The position numbers were made by a program, and so were the translations under genes. Shown in pieces: positions 11,360-20,627 of a stretch of DNA of 64,000 bases. The notes beneath the pieces are model-generated. The model was not told where the DNA came from. It worked only from the letters and a program-made list of their open reading frames with translations, and searched no databases. Numbering within the stretch: position 1 is the stretch's first letter; each line of letters begins with the position of its first letter. Source of the DNA: Exobasidium rhododendri (taxonomy: Eukaryota; Basidiomycota; Exobasidiomycetes; Exobasidiales; Exobasidiaceae); assembly GCA_026210745.1 (NCBI GenBank), contig CP110631.1, forward strand, positions 1,116,001 through 1,180,000, in the 5' to 3' direction.

Positions 11360-12445
11360 TTACTCCACTCTGCCTTTCTTCTCTGAAACGATGCGACTGC
11401 TCTTGACACCGATAGGGTAGGATTGAGCGTTTCCACTCGCATCAATCGAAAGATTTATCTTGGCGTGCCTCAGTCGCTCCTTTGAGTGATCTTCGCTGAC
11501 TAGACGACTGTGCTTGGCATATTGGATTTGTGATGTCGGCAGCGAAAGAGTGGTGTCCCCTTTCCCATTCCAGTAGTATACATACTGTCGAGTAGAATAG
11601 GTCAGGTAAGTGAGGGGGGATCCTAGCAAGTACTCGGCGACACCTCTTCTCTCTAATTCATTCCTCACCTGCACAGCAATGACCGCGTTCAGCACACTTG
11701 CCAGCCCAAAACCAGTCCCCAGAAGCCAGTCTCCTGTCTCCACTACTGTGGTGTACACTCGTGCGATGGTTCCCAACAATTGGGCAAAGACGACCACAGC
11801 ACTCAGCTGACCCGGTTCTTTGTTGCGATGCAGCTCCACAATCTGTGGTAATTTGCTGACCAGGCTGATAGGAATGGAGAGGGCTTGCAACACCGCAAGA
11901 AGTGGAGGCGGGCACAAAAAGAAGAGAAAGATGCTGGAGATGACCATGGCCGTACCAGCGAGCAAGACTGGCCGCAAGGAATGTGAGGTGCTGAAAGGCA
12001 GACGTACAGATGATCCTGCCGAGGTCAGCAGGCCTCCTTGTCGACTCCCCTTTGGACTGTACCAGATGATCAGAAGAGTGATGATCATATTTTGCACTGT
12101 CAAGCTTGCATTCTCTCCATAGGTGCTAAAGGGTAACTCTTTTCGGTAGGCATACGCAAGGCTAATGTCGTAGGCTACTACTTCCAAGCTATACATTGTG
12201 AGCGAGATCCCCCTAGCAGACGAATGTCGAATGATCTTGTCTATCTGCGGGATCTTTAGGATACTGCCAAATAAGATTATCCCAATGCCCAATCCCTTCG
12301 ATAGAGCCAATCTAAGGCAAACGATTGTGGGATCGACATTATAAATGAGGGTAGTGTAGCATTCCGAGCCGAGTATTAGAGCGCCAAGCGACGAGATTGG
12401 CGCAGGGAAATTGTGTGTGATTGATTGAAGACCATTCCGCAGCAT
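11360..12445 (-). CDS. MPDU1-like PQ-loop membrane protein
   Basis: A single uninterrupted frame of 361 residues. It shows the MPDU1 pattern: LALSKGLGIGIILFGSILKIPQI (first PQ loop), SARGISLTMYSLEVVAYDISL, AYAYRKELPFSTYGENASLT, a run of hydrophobic helices and a second PQ loop in SLVSKLPQIVELHRNKEPGQLS. MPDU1 proteins are ER membrane proteins needed for use of dolichol-phosphate-mannose and glucose in N-glycan and GPI-anchor assembly. A basic hydrophilic C-terminal tail of about 90 residues is longer than in animal members. The start at 12445 fits the family because the conserved region begins within 25 residues. Confidence 0.85.
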   Translation of the reverse strand: MLRNGLQSITHNFPAPISSLGALILGSECYTTLIYNVDPTIVCLRLALSKGLGIGIILFGSILKIPQIDKIIRHSSARGISLTMYSLEVVAYDISLAYAYRKELPFSTYGENASLTVQNMIITLLIIWYSPKGSRQGGLLTSAGSSVRLPFSTSHSLRPVLLAGTAMVISSIFLFFLCPPPLLAVLQALSIPISLVSKLPQIVELHRNKEPGQLSAVVVFAQLLGTIARVYTTVVETGDWLLGTGFGLASVLNAVIAVQVRNELERRGVAEYLLGSPLTYLTYSTRQYVYYWNGKGDTTLSLPTSQIQYAKHSRLVSEDHSKERLRHAKINLSIDASGNAQSYPIGVKSSRIVSEKKGRVE

Positions 12446-12928
12446 CTAGGCTGCTTGTAAAAAGGCGCACAGAAGTGGTATGCCCGAGCAGTGCAGCCAA
12501 AATCAGCAGGTCGTTGTTGTGACAAGGAAAAGGAACACTCGACATCGCAACGCAATCTATAATTAGAGTGCGGGAATCTAGTGAGAAGAACAACGCGGTT
12601 CAAGGCTTATGTAAGGTCGGAGGGAGCATGTCGCCCTCTTTGAACTGTTTGTGAATGACTGTACAGGGGTTGAGTGTATCAGAAGCAATAGAGCCACAAG
12701 TGACGTTTCAACACTGACTGCTTCACTACTGGTCTTTTTAGTAATCAAGGCCCTGGCGAAGAACTGGGGACAGAGGCGCTATGACAGACCGAGGGTAGAG
12801 CGTTTTTCCTCTATCAAAGGCACGTTATATTTCTCATCAGAGTCTCTTTCATCAGAATGTTTCCTCGTTGCTGGGCTTGTAAAGTAATGAGAAGGGGGAC
12901 ATCGCAGCCTGACATATCAATTCTGTGC
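12446..12928. other. Intergenic region
   Basis: Nothing recognised beyond the presumed promoter of the PQ-loop gene and the 3' region of the first secreted-protein gene. Confidence 0.4.
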
Positions 12929-14107
12929 TTACTTCTTCATCTCCTTACTTCCTTCCGGGCTCGACTGTCTCTCCAACGCTTCCTTCTTACGTTTAATTCG
13001 CAAGGCTTTTCTTCTATCGTTTCGATCGCTCTGGTCTCCTATAGCTTCCCTTGTCCAGATGCTTTGATGGTTCATCGCTGGCCTCGGAAATGGGAATCCC
13101 ATCTTCCGAAGCTTCATATGCGACGACATGTACCGCTTCCTTTCCCCGCTGCCCATCTCTCCCAGGATTTCGTCCGAATTGAACCTGGTGGTATGACGGA
13201 ACCAAGCTTTTCGCTGTTGTTCACTCAACGTACCAAAATCAACTAGACTTGTTGGTTCTACCTCCATTCTACGAGTGTCAGGAGGCCATGCTTTCCCCTC
13301 CATACCGTGCTTTCCACACGCTTCTGTAGCTTCAGCGGACTTTTGCAATTTCTTGTGCAGGACCATCAGGGCGTTCAACCATCGCTGCTTGTCGTCATTG
13401 CTCATGACGTTGAATTGCTGTATAGTGACCATGCGCTTGACACCGAGCATTCTAGGTAGGGCGACTTCTTCAGTAGTACTACTTTGACTCGTCCTTCTTT
13501 TCTTTAGACTCGTCTGTCGCCTCTTCTCCAACCTAACAGCATACAGCAGTTCTTTCGCTAGGCTATCTCCCTTGGATCTATCTGGATCGATAAGGTTCAT
13601 CCATTGCTCAAAGCGCTCATTTGCGTCACTCGTATCGAATTCTTTTCCCACTTCCTGCCATTTCGAGCTGGACGGGCCGGAAGGGGAGAAAGCCAGCGCA
13701 TCCGTATTTGCATTCGTCTCTAGCGTAGACGCAGATGTTCCCTCCTGGAGTTGCAATCCCTTCATGCGATCGAACGTCGAGTCGTGTGCATTGTACTGAC
13801 TCGTGGGTGCCTGTATAGAGATTTGATGGCAATCACTACCGTCCATCTCGCTCGTGGTGTGAAAGTATTCTTTTGAAGACGATCCTGGTGTTTCCATAAA
13901 GATCCAATTCAGGACATTGTCAGGATTTGCTTCATCCGAAGGCCAGACATCTTTGCCTGATGAGATATGCGGCGTCAGTCTAGTCTGTGCAAGTTGTCAA
14001 TTTACGTCGTTCTCACCTCGTGGCTCCCTTTTCATGGGAAAGGCATTCGTTAAGACCGTCGTCACGGCCAGCATGACGATGACCAGCATCTTTCGACGCC
14101 CGTTCAT
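12929..14107 (-). CDS. Secreted protein, tandem family member 1
   Basis: Two exons, 14107..14017 and 13956..12929, encode 372 residues. The first exon gives a signal peptide ending LTNAFPMKRE. Without the 60-nt intron the frame stops at once, so the intron is required. After the splice comes KDVWPSDEANPDNVLNWI, a motif shared only with the next gene. A Ser/Thr-rich linker leads to the family core: LPRMLGVKRM, then QRWLNALMVLHKKL and a C-terminal block HTTRFNSDEILGEMGSGER followed by YMSSHMKLRKMGFPFPRP, then a Lys/Arg-rich tail. Cysteines are few. No known domain is recognised. It is the only member with an intron, and its function is unknown; host- or surface-directed secretion is the inference. 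Confidence 0.78.
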
Positions 14108-14321
14108 GGGTTTTGGAATTTGAAAGGCTTTCTATAGTGGCGAATGTGAGACTGGGATGACGAGGAAGTCGGTGAGGACAACGCGGCAAAGACGTGAACT
14201 GACCAGCACATTACTTTTCTGATTAGTTGCAACCACTACGCCGAGGGTCTTTTGCATCACCGAGCCAAGCCCTAGAGCGCACTACAGGCGAGGAAACGAG
14301 GACGCAGGCTGACGCTATTGA

Positions 14322-15440
14322 TCACGTTGGAGGACCGACATCCGCCCCTTTTGAACTCGCCACTTTCTTCTGCTTGAAGCTATTCAATTTAGCCAACATC
14401 TTTCTGTCTTCGTTGTTCCGCTCTCTTGCTCGCTTGTGATCTTCTAGCGTGAGTATTCTTTGGTCGTGGCACCTACCAGGTTCGGGCAAGGGTATTCCCA
14501 TATTTCGAAGCGCAAGATGAGATCGTGTGTACTCTATCCTTTCTAGATCTTCGTGCCTTCCTAGCACTATCATAGTATTGAACCTTCTTTGGTGAGCAGC
14601 CATAGCGTCCTTCTGCTCATGTGACAGGCACTGCATCTGGTCCGCTGTCAAGTGCTCCAGCTCTGATCTTCGTTTAGACAGTGACCAGATTTCTGTGCCA
14701 GACGGGTGTTGAGTTTTTTTCTGATTCTCGTTGCATTTTAGAAGATTCAGAGCATTCTCCCACTTCTTTTGTTCGTCACTTCCCATCCACTTGAACTCCT
14801 CGACGGAAGCTATATGCCTGAGACCTGTCAGTAGGGGAAGCTGTATGTCTTCTCTGTTCTTTTTCGCTTTCATCTTGTTCTTATACCTCTCGAAAGCGAC
14901 CACATCGACTAATTTCCCGAATAGAATAGCTGCGTTGTCTTCATTGTAATTGAGGCTGTCTATCAGACGTTGATAGTGATCGAGCGCAATCATCTCTGTC
15001 ATCTTCTTATCATCGATTTGATGCGAGGTTGAGGCTTGATCCGGGAGTGCTTGCTTTGAAGGTTGTTGATCATCGTGTCGGGAAGGGGACTGAGAGGAAT
15101 GACGTGTGATGTCTCTTCCCTCCTCGAATCGGTAATGGCGGTCATCATCTGCCACGGCGTAAGTGGCACGCTCATACGTCGGGTACGAGCATGTGATTTT
15201 AGGGTTGGTGATCCACCTCAAGACATCTTCAGCATCCGCATCGTCAGGCGGCCAGACATCTTGATGAAGTTGCGAAGTAAGGGACCCTTCGTTTGTGTAA
15301 CCGCTGGATCCTTCGTGAAGTGCAGGCAAGGAGCTGCGACTCTTACCTTTGTCGTGCAGATTCATAGGAGAGCCACCAACGACAGTCAAGAGCACGCAAA
15401 CGACAGAGATGGCCTTTGCCAAGCCGTCGATGAAGATCAT
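14322..15440 (-). CDS. Secreted protein, tandem family member 2
   Basis: A single exon of 372 residues when started at the ATG at 15440, which begins a good signal peptide ending VVGGSPMNLHD. An upstream in-frame ATG at 15488 would add 16 residues and spoil it. The mature part contains DVWPPDDADAEDVLRWI, matching member 1, then LPLLTGLRHIASVEEF, KKWENALNLL and the C-terminal block HQRRFNTMIVLGRHEDLER followed by SHLALRNMGIPLPEP. The tail is basic. Same strand as members 1 and 3, and closest in sequence to member 1. No recognised domain; function unknown. Confidence 0.78.
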   Translation of the reverse strand: MIFIDGLAKAISVVCVLLTVVGGSPMNLHDKGKSRSSLPALHEGSSGYTNEGSLTSQLHQDVWPPDDADAEDVLRWITNPKITCSYPTYERATYAVADDDRHYRFEEGRDITRHSSQSPSRHDDQQPSKQALPDQASTSHQIDDKKMTEMIALDHYQRLIDSLNYNEDNAAILFGKLVDVVAFERYKNKMKAKKNREDIQLPLLTGLRHIASVEEFKWMGSDEQKKWENALNLLKCNENQKKTQHPSGTEIWSLSKRRSELEHLTADQMQCLSHEQKDAMAAHQRRFNTMIVLGRHEDLERIEYTRSHLALRNMGIPLPEPGRCHDQRILTLEDHKRARERNNEDRKMLAKLNSFKQKKVASSKGADVGPPT

Positions 15441-15877
15441 CGCTGCGCCAGATTGCTTTGTGTTGGGGGCTTGTGAGGCGCAGATCACTCATGCGTGACT
15501 TACAATACGCACAAAGGAGGAGTCGGACCAGGGAGTGTCAGTTGAAGAGAGGCAAAGCCTGGTATGCATGAATGCACAACTATACTGTGCTTTGACTTTC
15601 TCGACGAGTGTTTTCCGCACCGAAAGGATCAGCAAAGCAGGACCGGTAGCTTACCGACGGACGCCCTGAGCTGTGGAATGAGCTACAGTCAACATATGAT
15701 AGTCCTCTCCACGTCACTGAATGACTGCAGAGGAGGCAAGAGTGGGTGTATTGGGATGTATTGCAGAAAAGGATTTATGAAGGCCAGCATCGCGCTTTGT
15801 GCCACACGCTAAGGGAGAAGCTCAAGGAAGCACTGCGACATCCGGTGTAGATGGCACCGCTCTTATGGAGTCGCATC
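15441..15877. other. Intergenic spacer within secreted-protein cluster
   Basis: About 440 bp between members 2 and 3. No gene is seen; presumed promoter of member 2 and 3' region of member 3. Confidence 0.4.
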
Positions 15878-17200
15878 TCACTCTACAGAAGAAGAAGTGT
15901 CACCCTTGCCTCTGACCAACTCCAGCCGTGCCTGTCTATTTGCCTTCTTCCTCTTCATCACTTCTTTGACCGATTGAAAAGTCACGGGACGAATGCCAGA
16001 ACACGGCTCAGGAAACGGCACTCCTTTTTTACGAAGTCGGAGGTGTGCATGCATGTATCTATCCCTTTGATCCGACTTCAAGGGCCCTAGTTCATCATCT
16101 GGCTTCCACAGCTTTCGATGCTGTTCCAACTTGATTTGCAGCTCCCTCGGCAAATCATTCACTACCATTCCATTCGGGAGCGTCTCTACCTCTTTGTGGA
16201 GTGCATTGGGAGGCCAGAGTGTTCCCTCAATGACTCCTTCGTTCCGAGCCGCCTCTTCCAATCGCTCGTGTGTCAGCAGAATAGCATTGATAAAGTTTTT
16301 CTGCTTTTCTGATCGCATTAGAGCGAATTCAACTGACGTTGGAAGCCTACCACAAGAGCCAATGTAGTAAGGAAGGTCACCAGTCCTGCATTCAATCTTT
16401 CCACCACCTTTGCAGGCAATCTTCTTGCTTTCCCTGTATCTCTGCCTCGTCATACCAACTGCTGCTCCGATATCTTCATAGCTTATTGTGTAAGGCGTTC
16501 CGTCAGGCAGAGTGATATCTAGCAGATCGACAAAGGATGGCATCATCTGCTTGTTAGTCGTGTGTAGTCGATGCTTCTCTTGCGAATCGAGCGCAATAGG
16601 TCTTGCTAGAGTAGACCCGAGTGCGTCTATTCTCTCTGCCTGTCTTAGAATGTCTTCTTGGTCCTGAAGACGGTAATTCTTTCTCCTCATACTACTCTGA
16701 CCTTGACTGTTGTCAAAGATCTTTGCCGAACTCGCTGAAGACTGCCTTGCTTGCTCCTCTTCCCCTTGGACAAAAAGCGCTTTGCCTTTGTCTTTGTGAT
16801 TCACATTTGTCCGAGAAAGTTGGGCTCGTTCTGGTCTCGATGGCATAGGATGATGGTAAGCCAAGGAATAACCTCCCTCCATTGCTTTGCCAGTGTTTAA
16901 GTGTGATACGATTGGCGAGAAGGTGCTAGATTGATGAGATCCGTATCGAGAAGATGCCGAAGAGAGGTACAAGTTCGTGTCCGGCGTGTGCCGGTCAACA
17001 TTGATGTGAGGGTAGCTAGAGAGGACTAGCGAGGTTGATGGACCTACCTGCTCGTTGATCTCCGGCCTGCCACTTTCCTCTACTCGCCGCCTGCTTTCAA
17101 GGGATCCCAACAAGTCCCGAGTGATTGCACCTGCTGGAATAGCAGCGCTGAAGTGCACAAAGGCTCCCAGCCAGAACACAACAGTTTCGAAAGTTTTCAT
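15878..17200 (-). CDS. Secreted protein, tandem family member 3
   Basis: An intronless 440-residue frame. The signal peptide ends HFSAAIPAGAITRD, with Pro-Ala where other members have Pro-Met or Pro-Val. A variable Ser/Gln-rich region leads to the core. First comes a helix YEDIGAAVGMTRQRYRESKK, then LPYYIGSCGRLPTSVEFALM and NAILLTHERLEEA. The C-terminal block is EQHRKLWKPDDELGPLKSDQ followed by YMHAHLRLRKKGVPFPEP. The tail is Lys/Arg-rich. Its unusual length comes from the linker. Function unknown; membership in the family is clear from the ungapped match of the last block. Confidence 0.8.
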   Translation of the reverse strand: MKTFETVVFWLGAFVHFSAAIPAGAITRDLLGSLESRRRVEESGRPEINEQVGPSTSLVLSSYPHINVDRHTPDTNLYLSSASSRYGSHQSSTFSPIVSHLNTGKAMEGGYSLAYHHPMPSRPERAQLSRTNVNHKDKGKALFVQGEEEQARQSSASSAKIFDNSQGQSSMRRKNYRLQDQEDILRQAERIDALGSTLARPIALDSQEKHRLHTTNKQMMPSFVDLLDITLPDGTPYTISYEDIGAAVGMTRQRYRESKKIACKGGGKIECRTGDLPYYIGSCGRLPTSVEFALMRSEKQKNFINAILLTHERLEEAARNEGVIEGTLWPPNALHKEVETLPNGMVVNDLPRELQIKLEQHRKLWKPDDELGPLKSDQRDRYMHAHLRLRKKGVPFPEPCSGIRPVTFQSVKEVMKRKKANRQARLELVRGKGDTSSSVE

Positions 17201-17460
17201 CGTGGAGAGGAAGAAGAAAGGAAGAATCAGAGAAGAATTCAGTCTGATAAGCAGTGCATGAGCAATCCTTCGCGCTTCGCTCGGTTCGGTCAGTTGGAAG
17301 CGCCCTTCTTCTCAGCCTGACTCGGGATCGAATGTATTCTCTCGCCTTCCCTCATGTGCGCTACCGACATCTACTGCCATGTACACGATATTACAAGTCA
17401 AGGCTGAATTTATCGCCTACCATCTTCTCGTACACGGCGTCATCCGGCTTCGACTTCCTC

Positions 17461-18633
17461 CTACCCCAATTTCTTTCCTCCTGCCGCTTTGCGCCGAGAC
17501 CTCTTCTCTTCGAAGCTCTTGAGCGTCAATGCTGCTGGACCAGAATGCGGTTCTCGCAACGGGATGCCCAATTCTCGAAGATTGTGATGCGATCTCATGT
17601 AGTTGACCCTGTCTCTCGTCTTTGGCTTTCCCACCGGTCCGTTGGGATCGAAGCGGCCTCTATGGTCTTCCAGTGCTTCTCGCTGCTCGAGCGTGAGTTG
17701 ATCCTCCTTCATATCGTTCTGGAGTATCTCTGCTTCGCTTCGAAGCATCGTACTCGGCCAAGCTTTTCCGGAGTCCATTCTGCTTTCACGCTCCTCCTCC
17801 TGGTGTAGACATTCATTCGTCACTCGCAAGGCGTTGAGCCACCTCAGTTGCTCTGCTTCACCCATGCAACTATAAGCCAAGCTACTGGGAACTTCCTTGA
17901 GGTGATACAGCTTGGGCAGTTGATCGACGCTTGTGACGTATGCAGCTACACGAGGAACACCCTTTCGATACTTCAGTCTGTACTTAGTCAGTCTGACGGC
18001 TGTAGAGACTTCCTTCATGGACAGAGCTCTCCTTGTGCCTTCTAGTCCGTGATACACGAGGAGATCTTCATATTCTGATCGGAAGTGAGTCCCTCGCATC
18101 GACGATCCTGCTCCGCCCTTTTCATCCGACACACATTCCGGAAAGGAGAAACCGTCGACAGAATTTGCTTTGTACTGCTCCTCTACGTCTTCTGTCGGTT
18201 CTTTGTCAGCTCTTTGCCGTGATTGTCGTTCTGTCTCGATATGATCACGATGTATGGCGTTGTACGGGTGCCATTGAGAGACGTCCTGGTGATTGGTAGG
18301 ACAGTGTCTGCCTCTTTCCAGACGAATATCTCGATTTGACTTGGTTATTTCTACTGGCCGTCGTCCGAGTTCTCCATCTTCCACAGCAATATACTTCCCT
18401 CTAGCGTGACAGGACATGGGAGAGCTCAAGATCGGGTCAGTACCTATCACATTCGATGAAGAGCTTGCGGAAACGTCGATGAGATCGACGGCATTCCTGT
18501 GCTTCATTGTACTTATCACATCAAGTGTGGGCTGATCCGACTGTGGTGGTAAGTCCGATGGTCGCACTGGGAAGGCGCTGACGAGAAAAGTGATGGCGCG
18601 CAACGCCGTGAGGATCGTTAGTATGTTCCTCAT
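17461..18633 (-). CDS. Secreted protein, tandem family member 4
   Basis: An intronless 390-residue frame with signal peptide ending LVSAFPVRPSD. The core has the helix MKEVSTAVRLTKYRLKYRKG, LPKLYHLKEVPSSLAYSCM, LRWLNALRVTNECL and a WPSTMLRSEAEIL segment. The C-terminal block is DHRGRFDPNGPVGKPKTRDR followed by YMRSHHNLRELGIPLREP, then a short RSRRKAAGGKKLG-type basic tail. A TATA-like GTATAAG lies about 12 bases upstream of the start codon, too close to be a usual promoter element. Function unknown. Confidence 0.8.
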   Translation of the reverse strand: MRNILTILTALRAITFLVSAFPVRPSDLPPQSDQPTLDVISTMKHRNAVDLIDVSASSSSNVIGTDPILSSPMSCHARGKYIAVEDGELGRRPVEITKSNRDIRLERGRHCPTNHQDVSQWHPYNAIHRDHIETERQSRQRADKEPTEDVEEQYKANSVDGFSFPECVSDEKGGAGSSMRGTHFRSEYEDLLVYHGLEGTRRALSMKEVSTAVRLTKYRLKYRKGVPRVAAYVTSVDQLPKLYHLKEVPSSLAYSCMGEAEQLRWLNALRVTNECLHQEEERESRMDSGKAWPSTMLRSEAEILQNDMKEDQLTLEQREALEDHRGRFDPNGPVGKPKTRDRVNYMRSHHNLRELGIPLREPHSGPAALTLKSFEEKRSRRKAAGGKKLG

Positions 18634-19013
18634 GAAAATTTGTGCTTATACTCAAGGGTCGACCAAGTAGGAGTCACTAGACAGCAGTAGCGCAGATTGC
18701 CAAACGAGGAAAGGAGAAGAGAAAGGGAATGGAGGGAGAAGGGCAAGAACGTGAGCAGGAGCGATAAATTGTGTTCGGATGTCTCGGCTGGCGTTATCGT
18801 AAAGGTCACTTTGATAGGCGCCGACCAGTCCTGACTCAAGGGGAGAGGAGCGATAAGCTGCAATTTCGGCACTAGGGTCCACGTTCCTCAAGGAGACAGG
18901 CAAGGGTTGATCATGCTATCGGAATGACTGTCTATGTACAAGCACGCAATTCTCTTTAGGCTGAAGGGGAGTACTATTGAAGTGCAAGGATACTTTATTC
19001 AACGGTGAAGCAG
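18634..19013. other. Intergenic spacer within secreted-protein cluster
   Basis: About 380 bp with no supported gene; short minus frames at 18630-18903 overlap each other and lack family features. Confidence 0.4.
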
Positions 19014-20303
19014 CTATTCGGCTGACTTTCTCTTGCCCCACTCGATCCGCTTCTTTAATAATTTGCGATTGGTCTTTTCTATATAGGAAGCAATCGAATA
19101 GTGATCTCGACCTTTTTGAGGCACCGGCCAAGGAACTTTAAAGTGTCGAATATTGAGGTGAGAGTCCATGTAGCTCCTTCGCGCGGATGTGTTTGCTTTT
19201 CCGAGCATTTCATGGGAAGGGAACTTTGCACGATGCGATGCTATGGCCGCTCTCTGGGAGGGTAAGAGCATTTCTTCAGTCCATCCGTCTGGCAACACCT
19301 CCACCCCGCTGCGCAATGCATCCTCTCTCCACATCGCCGCTCCCACACTCTCGCGTGCTTCGAGCTCCAGTTGTTCTTTTGTGATGGCAAATGCAGTCAT
19401 CCACTTTTGTCTTTCGCCTGGGTCCATGGCTTCCAACATGGCTTGAGAAGGGATTCGAGCGGCGCGTCTCCTTAAGGATGGGAGCTGGCTATTGTCTGTT
19501 ACGCCGTGTTCCTTCAATCGTGCTATCTGTAGCCTTGCTCCATTCAACAACCTACTCTTTGTGATTCCGAGCACGGCACGAACGTCTTCGTAGCTCATCA
19601 TGTGGCTTTTCCCGTCTGCACCCGTGTAGGCAAGGAGCGAGTCTGTTCCATGGGGTACAGTGGCATCGGCAGATCGACCAAGTTGCAGTTGCGAATCTCT
19701 CTTGCTCCGTACGGGTACCTCTGTGTACTCTGTGGGCTTGCGCTGCAGCATGTGAGAGGAGATGTCGTCTTGCCGGGCTTCCATGCTCTCGCTTTGCGCA
19801 TCGTACCGCGGCAACGAAGATGTAGATACACCGTGAAGAATGGCATCACGCTGATCATTCTGAGGAGGCAAAACGACAAAAGACATTTGTGGGTGATTTT
19901 CCCACCTTTGCCCTGAAGCATCTCGGTGAGGAGAGGGAGCAGAGTAGTATCTTTGACTCTCGCCGGGCTGACGTAGGGATAGATCCAAGGCCGTATCCTG
20001 ACCGCGAATGTTCCACTCCGATGGAAGAGATTGGTGGGAAGGGTGCTGAAGAGACAGCGAAGTATCGACGTGGTACCCGTGATCACTCAGTGATAGATCA
20101 GTCACACTCCAAGACGGATACGAAAGAGGTTGATCGCCAGCATCATGATGAGGACCCTGCGAGGAAGATCCTAGGAAGTCGTATTTCTTGGTTTCGTAGT
20201 TTTCTGTCCCCCTACCAAAGCCGTGGTAAGGGTCCATTGGATGCCCATGGGCTGCGTATGCGATGAGCAGAAGAATTGCCACAAACTTACTCATACTGCG
20301 CAT
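19014..20303 (-). CDS. Secreted protein, tandem family member 5
   Basis: Intronless, 429 residues from the ATG at 20303; another ATG three codons later is equally possible. Both give a signal peptide ending AAHGHPMDPYH, whereas the longer open frame upstream (to 20420) puts about 40 hydrophilic residues before it and is rejected. Core segments are YEDVRAVLGITKSRLL, RRAARIPSQAMLEAM, RQKWMTAFAITKEQLEL and the C-terminal block SHRAKFPSHEMLGKANTSAR followed by YMDSHLNIRHFKVPWPVP. The basic tail ends KKRIEWGKRKSAE. This member departs most from the Gly-x-Pro part of the block (KVPWP instead of GIPLP). Function unknown. Confidence 0.78.
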   Translation of the reverse strand: MRSMSKFVAILLLIAYAAHGHPMDPYHGFGRGTENYETKKYDFLGSSSQGPHHDAGDQPLSYPSWSVTDLSLSDHGYHVDTSLSLQHPSHQSLPSEWNIRGQDTALDLSLRQPGESQRYYSAPSPHRDASGQRWENHPQMSFVVLPPQNDQRDAILHGVSTSSLPRYDAQSESMEARQDDISSHMLQRKPTEYTEVPVRSKRDSQLQLGRSADATVPHGTDSLLAYTGADGKSHMMSYEDVRAVLGITKSRLLNGARLQIARLKEHGVTDNSQLPSLRRRAARIPSQAMLEAMDPGERQKWMTAFAITKEQLELEARESVGAAMWREDALRSGVEVLPDGWTEEMLLPSQRAAIASHRAKFPSHEMLGKANTSARRSYMDSHLNIRHFKVPWPVPQKGRDHYSIASYIEKTNRKLLKKRIEWGKRKSAE

Positions 20304-20627
20304 CTTGTCCCACTTTCGCTGCAACCTCGTCGAGTAATCCTGGTGTTTGAAGGAGAAGAAGGAGTTGGTAAATTCGAAAGTGAGCTGAGGATGTGTGTCC
20401 TTGCAAAGGCGTAAAAGCACACTTGATCATTGCACGCGGCGCACCGACAGTCGCACCGAGCTGCACCCTGTCCTTCACCTTTGCGACACGATGGAACGTT
20501 CCTTTCGGGCAAACAACACCGCATGACAGTGCATCTCCACACTCCGAAAAAGGATGCTATGCTGCTACGAAGCGATCAAGATCGACATACTCCTCCCTTT
20601 CGATCTTTAGTGGTGCGCAGATGGTAG
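20304..20627. other. Intergenic spacer within secreted-protein cluster
   Basis: About 320 bp; nothing recognised apart from presumed promoter and terminator sequence. Confidence 0.4.

Noticed and set aside
20304-20420. Longer start for secreted family member 5
   Set aside because: Would bury the signal peptide behind about 40 hydrophilic residues, unlike the other members.
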